Shown here piece after piece: positions 1-7,408 of a stretch of DNA of 17,813 nucleotides; within the stretch, counting starts at the first letter, position 1, and every line of letters starts with the position of its first letter. The stretch is from an uncultured Alphaproteobacteria bacterium (GTDB lineage: Bacteria > Pseudomonadota > Alphaproteobacteria > Rickettsiales > UBA1997). The stretch is taken from assembly GCA_949298005.1 (NCBI GenBank), contig CASFUN010000066.1, positions 1-17,813 on the forward strand. The letters are read 5' to 3'. The translations under genes and the position numbers were made by a program. The notes beneath the pieces were generated by a model. It did not search any database and was not told where the DNA came from. It saw only the letters and a list, made by a program, of their open reading frames with translations.

Positions 1-467
1 AATCTATAGATTTTAACTTAGATTTAGATGTTTCCCTTCAGGAATTCTTAGCAAATAACTTAATTTCAAGTTGTAGAGAAATAGAAGGTTGCTTAAAAAG
101 ATTGCATATAACTAAAAGTGTGCAAAATTTAGTTATAAATAAAGAAGAAATTGAAAATGTACTTTCAGAAAATCTTGGTAAAAAAGTATTTACAATAGAC
201 AATATACAAGAAGTTACAGCAAAATTTTTTGATACATCTTTGAGTGATTTAAAATCTGATAAAAGATTAAAAAATCTGGTTTTACCTAGACATATTGCTA
301 TGTTTCTGAGTAAAAAATTGACAAATAAAAGTTATCCAGATATTGCAAAAAAATTCTGTAATAAAAATCACGCAACAGTTATACATGCTTGTAAAAAGAT
401 ATCAAATATAGTTGAAAGTGATACTGAAATATCACGAATTGTTTTAGATATAGAAAAAAGTGTATAG
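1..467 (+). CDS. dnaA: Chromosomal replication initiator DnaA, C-terminal part (5' end outside window)
   Basis: The frame is open from base 3 with no start, so this is the 3' end of a longer gene; the TTG at 102 is an internal Leu codon. The visible 154 residues cover the end of the AAA+ lid region (motif SCREIEGCLKRL) and all of domain IV, the DNA-binding helix-turn-helix. Landmarks are the VLPRHIAMFLSKKLT helix and the NHATVIHACKKI signature. DnaA binds DnaA boxes and opens the replication origin. E. coli DnaA has DHTTV where this protein has NHATV, so two residues known to contact DnaA-box bases (D433, T435) are changed, while H434 and the minor-groove Arg (R399 equivalent) are kept. No DnaA-box cluster is visible nearby. 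The family call is very secure. Confidence 0.95.
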   Translation, partial: SIDFNLDLDVSLQEFLANNLISSCREIEGCLKRLHITKSVQNLVINKEEIENVLSENLGKKVFTIDNIQEVTAKFFDTSLSDLKSDKRLKNLVLPRHIAMFLSKKLTNKSYPDIAKKFCNKNHATVIHACKKISNIVESDTEISRIVLDIEKSV

Positions 468-473
468 ATTTCA

Positions 474-515
474 CTAATCCCTCCTATTATTCTCCCACTC
501 CCATACAGTTCTTTG
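474..515 (-). repeat. Remnant copy of the galE 3' end (direct repeat with about 2250-2291)
   Basis: Read on the minus strand this stretch encodes TVWEWENNRRD followed by a stop. The intact galE ends SVWKWENNRRY and stop at 2250-2252. The DNA matches almost base for base over roughly 22 bases (one mismatch) and less well beyond. Upstream of the remnant the frame soon hits a stop, so only the tail survives. The two copies flank the two-gene islet between dnaA and galE in direct orientation. Confidence 0.75.
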
Positions 516-564
516 CTAAATATTATGAATTATTTTAAGTATAGAAAAAATATATAATAACACC

Positions 565-593
565 TTGACTTAAAAATAATAATAGTATATATT
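565..593 (+). promoter_or_regulatory. Sigma70-type promoter for the 625-2234 gene pair
   Basis: TTGACT at 565-570, a 17-base spacer, and TATATT at 588-593. A start point near 600 gives a leader of about 25 bases carrying a good Shine-Dalgarno. Confidence 0.65.
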
Positions 594-612
594 AACTTTA
601 ATTTAAAATTAA

Positions 613-618
613 AAGGAG
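613..618 (+). promoter_or_regulatory. Shine-Dalgarno AAGGAG for the 100-aa ORF
   Basis: AAGGAG lies 6 bases before the ATG at 625. Few genes in this window have so good a site, which supports expression of this small ORF. Confidence 0.7.
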
Positions 619-624
619 AAAGTT

Positions 625-927
625 ATGTATGATATTCCTAATAAAATCCCACCTAGTTTTGAGAAGATGAGTGAGCCAGTAGAAGAACTGAAATTGGTGC
701 ATAATACTGGAGTAAGGGGATATCATTTTATTATTGGAACTAGTGATAAAGAAAGTAATAGAATGGTTGCTTCAGAAGAGGGTTTTATACATTATTATTT
801 TAACAACAGATGGTATTGTTTAATAGGTAGTTATAATCGTGATGAATTATGGAAAAATAATAACAGAGATATTGATAATGGAAAACTTATAAAAGATATA
901 ATTAAAGATATAAGAATAATTGAATAG
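625..927 (+). CDS. Hypothetical 100-aa protein, first gene of the islet
   Basis: I do not recognise this protein. It is 100 residues long, has no signal peptide or membrane segment, and is rich in aromatic residues in the middle (HYYFNNRWYCLIGSY, residues 56-70), followed by a charged C-terminus ending in a lysine/isoleucine-rich helix. It has its own promoter and a clear Shine-Dalgarno, and the protease-like gene starts 8 bases after its stop, so the two are probably co-transcribed. A chaperone, adaptor or immunity-like partner of the downstream protein is possible from position and size alone; nothing in the sequence proves it. That it is a real gene is fairly secure; its function is unknown. 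Confidence 0.7.
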   Translation: MYDIPNKIPPSFEKMSEPVEELKLVHNTGVRGYHFIIGTSDKESNRMVASEEGFIHYYFNNRWYCLIGSYNRDELWKNNNRDIDNGKLIKDIIKDIRIIE

Positions 928-935
928 TTATTAAC

Positions 936-2234
936 ATGAGTGATGGTTCATTTAAAATTGAAAGATTTAAAAATGTTGTTTGCGAAGAAGATGGAAAGTC
1001 GTATATTTGTTTTGAATTAAAATCAAGTAATGGAACAACAGAAGAACATAAAGAATATATTTTTATAAAAGAAGAGGGATGTGTTTGTAGGATAGATGAT
1101 GATTCATTTGATATATCTAGTACTTTTGAATATAAAGTTGATGAGAAATTTACCAAACTTAAACAAGATGAAGTAGAAGCAAGAATAGATGTTATATTGG
1201 ACTATTGCATTTTTGAACTTAAACCAGGAGGATGTATTGCAGGTTTAAATGATATGTTACTAAAACATTATATAATCAGAACTGAGGGAATTGATAATTC
1301 TTTAGTTAACTTGATAAATAAATCAGCTACAACAGAACAAATTGACCAGGTTTTTTCTAAAGATTGTCATTATAGTCCATTTTTTACGGTTAATGGTGAA
1401 AACTATGGTTTGGATACTTTAGGAGATAAACATGCATTTAGAAAAAATGAACTATATATAGGATATCAATATAAACCAAAAGTAAAAAATAATAATAAAA
1501 TAACTCACCTCAATCCTTTTGGCTTAAATTACCAAAACAATAGTAATGCTTGCGGTATATGGAGTGCTAACATATTAAACCAGGTTCAAGAATTTAAAAA
1601 AACTGGTAAAGAAAGTGAAATAGTAAAAACTTATACCGGTTCGGATGGTAAAAATTATCAAATCCTTAATCCGGAAATATTACTTAAAGCAGCAGTTCAA
1701 GTATCAAAAGATTTAACACCTGAAAGAGAAAAACCAGAAATTAAAATATTACAACAAGGACAAAAAGCAGAAGAAGGCTATACTCCACTCAAAATAGGCA
1801 ATACCACTTTTGCTATAGATACAACCTATAGACCTGATAGATGTATTGATATAGAGGCTATAGCTTTGTCAATACCTAGAGAAGAGTTATCTCAGGAAGT
1901 TAATCAAGATTTCATTAAAAAACAGGAAAAAATTGCTATCAAAACTTTTCTTTCCACAACAGATTCAATAGAACAAAAAAGAAGAGAGAGATTAGAGCAA
2001 GTTTGCAAAAAAAGATTTACTCAAACAGAATTAATGAATATAAAATTACCACGATCCCAACCTTCCAACCCACAAACAACTCTGGAACAAAAACCATCGC
2101 CACCTAAGACAACTTCAAATCCAGTATTAAAGTGTTTTAACTTTGATGTAGCAAAACAAAAATTAGAAAAACAAAGAACTATGCAGCCACAATCAACACC
2201 GCCAAAACCACAACCAAAATTACCTCCTCATTAA
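936..2234 (+). CDS. Putative CE-clan (Ulp1/YopJ-like) cysteine protease, candidate secreted effector
   Basis: A 432-aa protein with no signal peptide. The central part carries what reads as a CE-clan catalytic set: His145 in CHYSPFFTVNGENY, Asp160 in GLDTLGD, Gln200 and Cys206 in YQNNSNACGIWS. The Gln-to-Cys distance (6) and Asp-to-Cys distance (46) are close to yeast Ulp1 (H514, D531, Q574, C580). Enzymes of this clan remove ubiquitin, SUMO or NEDD8, or act as acetyltransferases (YopJ), and intracellular bacteria inject them into host cells. The last 60 residues are proline/glutamine-rich and low-complexity (ending QPKLPPH), as seen in many translocated effectors. The gene follows the 100-aa ORF by 8 bases without its own good Shine-Dalgarno and runs convergently into galE. 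The family call rests on motifs read by eye; function and secretion are inferred. Confidence 0.6.
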   Translation: MSDGSFKIERFKNVVCEEDGKSYICFELKSSNGTTEEHKEYIFIKEEGCVCRIDDDSFDISSTFEYKVDEKFTKLKQDEVEARIDVILDYCIFELKPGGCIAGLNDMLLKHYIIRTEGIDNSLVNLINKSATTEQIDQVFSKDCHYSPFFTVNGENYGLDTLGDKHAFRKNELYIGYQYKPKVKNNNKITHLNPFGLNYQNNSNACGIWSANILNQVQEFKKTGKESEIVKTYTGSDGKNYQILNPEILLKAAVQVSKDLTPEREKPEIKILQQGQKAEEGYTPLKIGNTTFAIDTTYRPDRCIDIEAIALSIPREELSQEVNQDFIKKQEKIAIKTFLSTTDSIEQKRRERLEQVCKKRFTQTELMNIKLPRSQPSNPQTTLEQKPSPPKTTSNPVLKCFNFDVAKQKLEKQRTMQPQSTPPKPQPKLPPH

Positions 2235-2249
2235 TTCTCAACAAATTAT

Positions 2250-3224
2250 TCAATACCTCCTATTATTCTCCCATTTCCACACACTTTCTATTATATCTTC
2301 TATATTGGTATATTTTGGCTTCCAAGACAAAACTTGTTTTGCCGTTTTATTATCAGCAAATAATTCGGCTGCATCACCTTCCCTTCTGTTTGTATATAAA
2401 ATTTTACATTTTTTACTGGTTACAGATTCTGCGGCTTTAACTATTTCATTAACCGAATAACCTTTTCCAGTTCCGAGATTTATAGCACCACTAAAATTTT
2501 CAATTTTTTCTATGGCGAGTCTATGAGCTGTAGCAAGGTCTTCAACATGAATATAATCTCTAATACATGTGCCATCTGGAGTACTATAATCATTACCAAA
2601 AATTTTAAGTTCATTGGTTTCGCCTTTCAAATGCTTTAAAACTACCGGTATTATGTGTGTTATAACATTTGCTGAACATCCTAATGTCCCATCATGAGAA
2701 GCTCCAGCTGCATTAAAATATCTAAAAATAATATAATTCATACTGTAAGCCCTGCGATAATCCATGATCATCTTTTCACAAATCAATTTTGTCATACCGT
2801 ATGGATTTATAGAATTTTGCGAATGTTTTTCGTCCAAGGGCAAATATTGCGGTTCTCCATAGGTAGCACAAGTTGATGAAAATATTATATTTTTCACATT
2901 ATGTTTTTTCATAGAATTTAAGAGATTTAATGTACCAACAACGTTATTTTCATAATATTTTTCTGGGTTTGTAACACTCTCATCTACTCTAACCATGGCT
3001 GCAAAATGCACAACAGTATCAATGTTATATTTATCAAAAACGGAATCTAAAGCTTTTTTATCTAATAAATCTACCAATTCAAATTTATTGCTGACAACTG
3101 CTTCTCTGTGTCCGTTGTATAAATTGTCTAGAACTATACACTCGTAACCATTTTCTATAAGTTCTTTAACCGCGTGTGAACCTATGTATCCAGCACCACC
3201 GGTAACTAATATTGTTTTTTTCAA
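2250..3224 (-). CDS. galE: UDP-glucose 4-epimerase GalE
   Basis: This short-chain dehydrogenase/reductase enzyme interconverts UDP-glucose and UDP-galactose with bound NAD, supplying galactose units for LPS or other surface glycans. It has 324 aa (E. coli GalE has 338). The NAD-binding motif is GGAGYIGS at residues 9-16, the catalytic Ser/Thr region is SSTCATYG (116-123), and the YxxxK pair is Tyr142 and Lys146 in PYGMTK. The substrate-binding RYFNAAGA segment is also present. The start is a TTG, placed by the family N-terminus (KKTILVTGGAGYIGS); an in-frame stop lies a short way upstream. It is convergent with the protease-like gene, 15 bases apart, and divergent from the glycosyltransferase gene, its likely partner in surface sugar synthesis. 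Its 3' end is repeated at 474-515. Confidence 0.96.
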   Translation of the reverse strand: MKKTILVTGGAGYIGSHAVKELIENGYECIVLDNLYNGHREAVVSNKFELVDLLDKKALDSVFDKYNIDTVVHFAAMVRVDESVTNPEKYYENNVVGTLNLLNSMKKHNVKNIIFSSTCATYGEPQYLPLDEKHSQNSINPYGMTKLICEKMIMDYRRAYSMNYIIFRYFNAAGASHDGTLGCSANVITHIIPVVLKHLKGETNELKIFGNDYSTPDGTCIRDYIHVEDLATAHRLAIEKIENFSGAINLGTGKGYSVNEIVKAAESVTSKKCKILYTNRREGDAAELFADNKTAKQVLSWKPKYTNIEDIIESVWKWENNRRY

Positions 3225-3263
3225 CGCTCTACCATCTTTATTGCTTTTATCTTAAAAAAGATT

Positions 3264-3272
3264 ATTATAACA
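3264..3272 (-). promoter_or_regulatory. Extended -10 promoter for galE
   Basis: On the minus strand this reads TGTTATAAT, an extended -10 element (TGnTATAAT). It would give a leader of roughly 33 bases to the TTG start. No convincing -35 is visible, as expected for extended -10 promoters. Confidence 0.5.
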
Positions 3273-3288
3273 TCTGTAATTTTTCAAT

Positions 3289-3294
3289 TATAAT
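3289..3294 (+). promoter_or_regulatory. -10 element TATAAT close to the glycosyltransferase start
   Basis: A perfect TATAAT ends 11 bases before the ATG at 3306, so the transcript would have a leader of only about 5 bases. No clear -35 is seen. Confidence 0.4.
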
Positions 3295-3305
3295 ATATAG
3301 ACCTT

Positions 3306-4250
3306 ATGAAAGAAAAAACAACAATACATGTAGCTTTAGCTTGTGATGATAATTATGCTTTTTATTGTGCTGAAACAATAGTATCTATATTAGTTAATAC
3401 TAAAAATGATAATGAAATATTTTATCATTTTTATATATTACAAGATAAATTATTAGATATGAATAAAGAAAGAATATTAAAACTTAAACATACTATAAAA
3501 GATTGTAATATAGAATTTATAGATGTAGATACATCAGAAACAGAAGCTTTAAAATATCCTACATGTTATAGACTTAAATTATCTTCTCTATTACCTCATC
3601 TAGATAAAATAATATATACAGATTGTGATGTTACATTCTTAGATAGTCTTGAAGAGATATGGAATGAGGATATAGAGGGGTATTATAGTGGAAATTGTGT
3701 AGATTGGGGCTACAATAAAAAAAGAATAGAAGAACATTTTTTTAAGGAATGCAATATAGATAAAAATGATATGAATATCAATTCATATAACATTTTATTT
3801 AATGCTGGCTTCATGATTATGAATCTAAAAAAAATCCGAAATGATAATATAGAACAAACTATGTTAAATTTCTCAAATAAATATCCAAATTTATCTTTAT
3901 ACGATCAAGATATAATGAATCTTACTATGTATCCAAAAATAAAAGCAATAAGTTTTAAGTGGAGTTTTTTAGCTTCTTATTACACTATAAACTCTAACAA
4001 AATAAAAATAAATGACAAACAATTACTAAAAGAGTTAAAATACTCAGCAAAAAATCCAAAAATGATGCATTTTCTAGCAAATAAAAAACCAACCACAATA
4101 TACAAATCAATTTTTCATCCATTATCATACAGAATAGTAAATAAATACAAAATGAAATTTTGGGAATATGTTGCTATGACTGATTGGAAAGATGAAAAAA
4201 CTTATAAAATAGTTTATAAGTTTCCATTTGGATTTTTAAATAAAAAATAA
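3306..4250 (+). CDS. Glycosyltransferase family 8 protein
   Basis: A 314-aa GT8 (GT-A fold) enzyme, predicted cytosolic, transferring glucose or galactose from a UDP-sugar onto LPS or another surface acceptor. The N-terminus HVALACDDNYAFYCAETIVSIL is typical of the family. The metal-binding DxD is DCD at residues 106-108 in IYTDCDVTFLDSL. The acceptor-side motif FNAGFMIMNL lies at 165-174, DQD at 200-202, and the C-terminal His ligand region MHFLANKKP around 254-262. Length and motif order match GT8 members such as WaaJ-like LPS transferases. It is divergent from galE, which could supply UDP-galactose; the exact donor and acceptor cannot be read from sequence. No Shine-Dalgarno is present and the promoter sits almost on the ATG. 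Confidence 0.9.
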   Translation: MKEKTTIHVALACDDNYAFYCAETIVSILVNTKNDNEIFYHFYILQDKLLDMNKERILKLKHTIKDCNIEFIDVDTSETEALKYPTCYRLKLSSLLPHLDKIIYTDCDVTFLDSLEEIWNEDIEGYYSGNCVDWGYNKKRIEEHFFKECNIDKNDMNINSYNILFNAGFMIMNLKKIRNDNIEQTMLNFSNKYPNLSLYDQDIMNLTMYPKIKAISFKWSFLASYYTINSNKIKINDKQLLKELKYSAKNPKMMHFLANKKPTTIYKSIFHPLSYRIVNKYKMKFWEYVAMTDWKDEKTYKIVYKFPFGFLNKK

Positions 4251-4291
4251 GGCATTGTTTTTTATTGAATAATAAAAAATATATTTTAGCC

Positions 4292-4300
4292 TGTTATTAT
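4292..4300 (+). promoter_or_regulatory. Extended -10 promoter for licD-like gene
   Basis: TGTTATTAT (TGnTATTAT) ends 7 bases before the ATG at 4308. The predicted start point falls on or just before the start codon, so the mRNA may be leaderless. Confidence 0.45.
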
Positions 4301-4307
4301 ATATGTT

Positions 4308-5108
4308 ATGAAAAATATAATGACTGATAGAAAGAACCTAAAAAAAATAGGTATAACTGTAGTCTATTGTTTTATAATAGCGTCAATTATTACAGTTGCT
4401 ACCATTGTTTCTATAAAAGCATATAAAAGATCAAAAAAAAGAATGGTTAAATTAGTTGAAGCTATTAATGTTACAAAGAATATAGTAACAATTACAAATG
4501 ATATAACAAAATTACCCAAAGCAAAAGGAAATTTAAGACTTATTCAAAGAAGTTCTATAGCAATTTTAAAAAGAATTGATGAAATAGCTAAAAAACACAA
4601 TATAGAATTTTGGTTGGATTGGGGCAGCTTACTAGGAGCAGTTAGGCATGATGGTTTTATCCCTTGGGATGATGATATAGATATAGCTATGGAAAAAAAA
4701 GAATATGATAAGTTTTTACTAATTTTAAACAGAGAATTTGTTGGCGATGGTTTTAGACTAGAAACAACAGATATAACTCGTTTATATTATAAAGATACTC
4801 CAGCACAAGTTGATATATTTTTCTTTGAAAAAGATTCTTCAAAAAATCAATCTTATAGAAGTTATGGTTTTGGAAGATCTGATCTCTTATTTGAATATTC
4901 TGATATTTACCCTTTGAAAAAAATAAAATTTGAGGGAATAGACTTTTACGTCCCAAATAAAACTGAATATTACCTTTATTCTTTGTTTGGTGATTATATG
5001 TCCTATCCAGATAGTATGCAAATACATGCTGATATAGTTAGTAGATTAAGAAGAGATACTTATAAAGATACCCTAGAACTTATAGAAATGTACTCTGTAG
5101 AGGATTAA
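4308..5108 (+). CDS. LicD family protein with N-terminal membrane anchor
   Basis: LicD proteins are nucleotidyltransferase-fold enzymes that move phosphocholine, ribitol phosphate or similar groups onto surface sugars. This one has 266 aa. The hallmark motif runs from residue 103 (LDWGSLLGAVRHDGFIPWDD) into DIDIAM, holding the metal-binding acidic residues; a further acidic site is VDIFFFE near 168-174. Before the domain lies a single hydrophobic segment (about 14-37) followed by a basic stretch (KAYKRSKKR), so it is probably anchored in the inner membrane with the catalytic domain in the cytosol. It sits 57 bases after the family-8 glycosyltransferase, suggesting joint work on surface polysaccharide. 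Behind it lies a short repeat of the glycosyltransferase 3' end, a possible scar of acquisition. The donor is unknown. Confidence 0.88.
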   Translation: MKNIMTDRKNLKKIGITVVYCFIIASIITVATIVSIKAYKRSKKRMVKLVEAINVTKNIVTITNDITKLPKAKGNLRLIQRSSIAILKRIDEIAKKHNIEFWLDWGSLLGAVRHDGFIPWDDDIDIAMEKKEYDKFLLILNREFVGDGFRLETTDITRLYYKDTPAQVDIFFFEKDSSKNQSYRSYGFGRSDLLFEYSDIYPLKKIKFEGIDFYVPNKTEYYLYSLFGDYMSYPDSMQIHADIVSRLRRDTYKDTLELIEMYSVED

Positions 5109-5159
5109 TATTGTGCATAATTGACTATTTCAGATAAAATACTACATAAGAATTATTAT

Positions 5160-5207
5160 ATATAATGTTTTATAGATTTCCATTTGGAAACTAAATATAA
5201 AATAATC
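5160..5207 (+). repeat. Repeat of the family-8 glycosyltransferase 3' end
   Basis: The stretch shares the 12-mer TTTCCATTTGGA (5177-5188) with the end of the glycosyltransferase gene (4221-4232) and a similar AT-rich flank on both sides. Translated in the matching frame it reads FYRFPFGN and stop, against VYKFPFGFLNKK and stop in the gene. The repeats are direct and enclose the licD-like gene. The AT-rich context weakens the flanking match. Confidence 0.45.
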
Positions 5208-5238
5208 TTGTTTTTAAATGTATTGACTCTACTATAAA
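5208..5238 (+). promoter_or_regulatory. Possible promoter for the DUF2066 operon
   Basis: TTGTTT at 5208-5213 and TATAAA at 5233-5238 with a long 19-base spacer. A start point near 5245 would lie past the ATG at 5242, favouring the ATG at 5260. Confidence 0.35.
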
Positions 5239-5259
5239 CACATGTTTATTAATCATAAT

Positions 5260-6360
5260 ATGAAGTATTTTTTTAAATTATTACTATTAGTTAATTTTTT
5301 ATTTTTTAAAGAGAGTGATTTATTTGCAACAAAATTAGATGATAGTCAAATATACACTGTTAATGACTTAAAAATACAAGCAAAATCAACAAATCCAACT
5401 AAAGCTAAAGATGAAGCATTAAAAAATGGATTGAGAAAAGCCCTGAAAATTGTATTCAAAAATTTAGAAATTGATGAATCTTATACAAAATTTATTACCG
5501 ATTCTACAATATCAGACATTGTATCAAGTGTTAGAATATATGATGAAATAATAACTAAAGATAGCTACGCTAGTTATATTGTTGTAATGTTCGATAAAAA
5601 TTTTTTAGAATATAATCTTAATAATTTAGGTATAAAACCAAAAAAGATCGTATTTGAAACCTACCTTTATATACCTTTGTTTGATAATGGTAAAGATGAG
5701 ATAGAATTATTGGATAATTCAAATATTTGGTACACAACAGCTTATAATAAATTTTTTGAACAAAAATCAGATAGAATATTTATAATAGATAACTATTCTT
5801 TATCAAATTCTGGATTGCTATCATGGGATAAAATAAATAATAAAGATTATGAGTCGTTCAGTACATTGTTAAAAAAATACAATTCCAATACTGTTATGAT
5901 TTCCATTGCAAAATATAATGAAAAATATGATAGAGTTGAAATAAATTTGATAGAAATAAATGCAGAAAATAAAATTAATAGAGTTCTGAACTACGTAAAT
6001 AAAGATAACTATAATTTTGAACAACTTATTGCAAAAGCTTCAGAAAAGACATTCAATTTTATAATAAATTTAACTACAAAACAAGAAATAAATACGAAAA
6101 ACAATGAAACTAAAGAAAAATCATATATTGATGTATTAGTGCCAATAAAAAAATTAGATAGTTTTATATATATAAAAAATTTATTAAAAAACTTAAATTT
6201 TATAAAAGATATTCAAACAGTTGAAATTACAACAAAATTTGCAAGGTTAAAAATACAACATACATGTGATGAAACTGAATTAATAGATATGTTTAGAAGA
6301 AAAAACTTTGTACTTGACATCAGCGATGATCAATATTTACTAAATTATATAGGAGATTAA
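5260..6360 (+). CDS. DUF2066 domain-containing exported protein
   Basis: I match this to DUF2066, a family of unknown function found in Alpha- and Gammaproteobacteria next to PerM-type permeases. The start at 5260 is chosen over the ATG at 5242 because it gives a clean signal peptide (MKYFFKLLLLVNFLFF, cleavage probably after DLFA) and because the promoter candidate overlaps the longer start. The mature part begins YTVNDLKIQAKSTNPTKAKD, with the Ala/Lys-rich amphipathic helix (KDEALKNGLRKALKIVF) typical of the family N-terminus. No further membrane segment is seen, so it is probably periplasmic. Length is 366 aa. Its stop overlaps the next ATG by one base, so it is translationally coupled to the permease gene. 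Confidence 0.78.
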   Translation: MKYFFKLLLLVNFLFFKESDLFATKLDDSQIYTVNDLKIQAKSTNPTKAKDEALKNGLRKALKIVFKNLEIDESYTKFITDSTISDIVSSVRIYDEIITKDSYASYIVVMFDKNFLEYNLNNLGIKPKKIVFETYLYIPLFDNGKDEIELLDNSNIWYTTAYNKFFEQKSDRIFIIDNYSLSNSGLLSWDKINNKDYESFSTLLKKYNSNTVMISIAKYNEKYDRVEINLIEINAENKINRVLNYVNKDNYNFEQLIAKASEKTFNFIINLTTKQEINTKNNETKEKSYIDVLVPIKKLDSFIYIKNLLKNLNFIKDIQTVEITTKFARLKIQHTCDETELIDMFRRKNFVLDISDDQYLLNYIGD

Positions 6361-7406
6361 TGAATTATTTAGAAAATAGACTTTTAAAGTTCTCTTTAAT
6401 TTTATTACTTATATTATTTATATATAAGATCAAAGGAATACTTTTGCCATTTATAGTAGGCTTCATAATAGCTTTCTTATTTAAAGATTTAGTTAAAAAA
6501 TACGAAACTAAAATTAATAGATCAATTCTCTCATTAGTTACAATATCAGTGTTTAGCATATTAATAATTGCACTATCAATATTCATTTTTCCAAAAATTT
6601 TAGCACAACTAGCTAGTTTGTTTACAGAAACAATTAAACATATACAAAATATAGATAAAGATAAGTCACAAATAATTATAACTAATATATTCAAAAAATT
6701 TGGTGTTAAAGAAGCAAAAGATATTCAGAATTATATAAATAGTGTAATGAATACGTTAGTAAAATGTTTAATGTCTTTAACAAATAGTTTATTGTTGTCA
6801 TCTTTTCAGCTTGTAAACGTTATATTTATGGTTTGCATAAGCCCTATAGTGGCATTTTATTTTCTAAAAGATTGGGAAAAAATGTTCTTATACTTTGAAA
6901 ATTATATTTTACCTAAAAATTATAGAGATAGTTTTAATGATTTGGCCACTAGAATAAATGATGTTTTACATCATTATATAATAGGCCAAACTTATGTTTG
7001 CTTAATATTTTCTATATTCTACTGCTTAACTTTGAAACTATTAGGAATAAACTATGCGTTAGTTGTTGGTATAATCTCTGGAGTTGCTATAATGTTACCA
7101 TATATAGGTTCGTTTGGGACAGCTATAATGGCATTGATAGTTACATATTTTCAATTTGGCTTTCAAATAAAAAAATTATCCTTTGTTTTATTTTTTTATT
7201 GTCTTGGACAGTTTCTTGAAGGTAACTTTATTACACCAAGCGTTATTGGTAATAAAATGCAAGTACATCCTATGTGGATGCTATTTGGAGTATTTTCTTG
7301 TGGTTCATTATTCGGCACATGGGGAATAATATTATCAGCACCGTTAATTGGCATATTAGGTGTAATAATCAGATTTTTCATTGAGCAAAAAAGAAAGGTA
7401 AATTGA
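6360..7406 (+). CDS. AI-2E/PerM family permease
   Basis: An integral inner-membrane protein of the AI-2E transporter (PerM/YfgO/TqsA) superfamily, 348 aa. The pattern is typical: paired N-terminal hydrophobic segments (about 8-43), a third near 57-79, a long hydrophilic helical stretch (about 85-130), then five or so further segments. The conserved C-terminal signature is visible as EGNFITPSVIGNKMQVHP (from about 287) and WGIILSAPLIGILGV. Substrates differ across the family (signals, Na+/H+ exchange), so no substrate is claimed. The ATG overlaps the stop of the DUF2066 gene and the MerR gene begins 2 bases after its own stop, making a tight operon. Confidence 0.88.
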   Translation: MNYLENRLLKFSLILLLILFIYKIKGILLPFIVGFIIAFLFKDLVKKYETKINRSILSLVTISVFSILIIALSIFIFPKILAQLASLFTETIKHIQNIDKDKSQIIITNIFKKFGVKEAKDIQNYINSVMNTLVKCLMSLTNSLLLSSFQLVNVIFMVCISPIVAFYFLKDWEKMFLYFENYILPKNYRDSFNDLATRINDVLHHYIIGQTYVCLIFSIFYCLTLKLLGINYALVVGIISGVAIMLPYIGSFGTAIMALIVTYFQFGFQIKKLSFVLFFYCLGQFLEGNFITPSVIGNKMQVHPMWMLFGVFSCGSLFGTWGIILSAPLIGILGVIIRFFIEQKRKVN

Positions 7407-7408
7407 AA

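Noticed and set aside
468..624. Replication origin next to dnaA
   Set aside because: No DnaA-box cluster (TTATNCACA or close variants) seen; the stretch holds the galE-tail repeat and a promoter.
902..1156. 84-aa minus-strand frame
   Set aside because: Lies opposite the start of the protease-like gene, which has the better context; no promoter or ribosome site.
2694..2876. 60-aa plus-strand frame
   Set aside because: Fully inside galE on the opposite strand; shadow frame.
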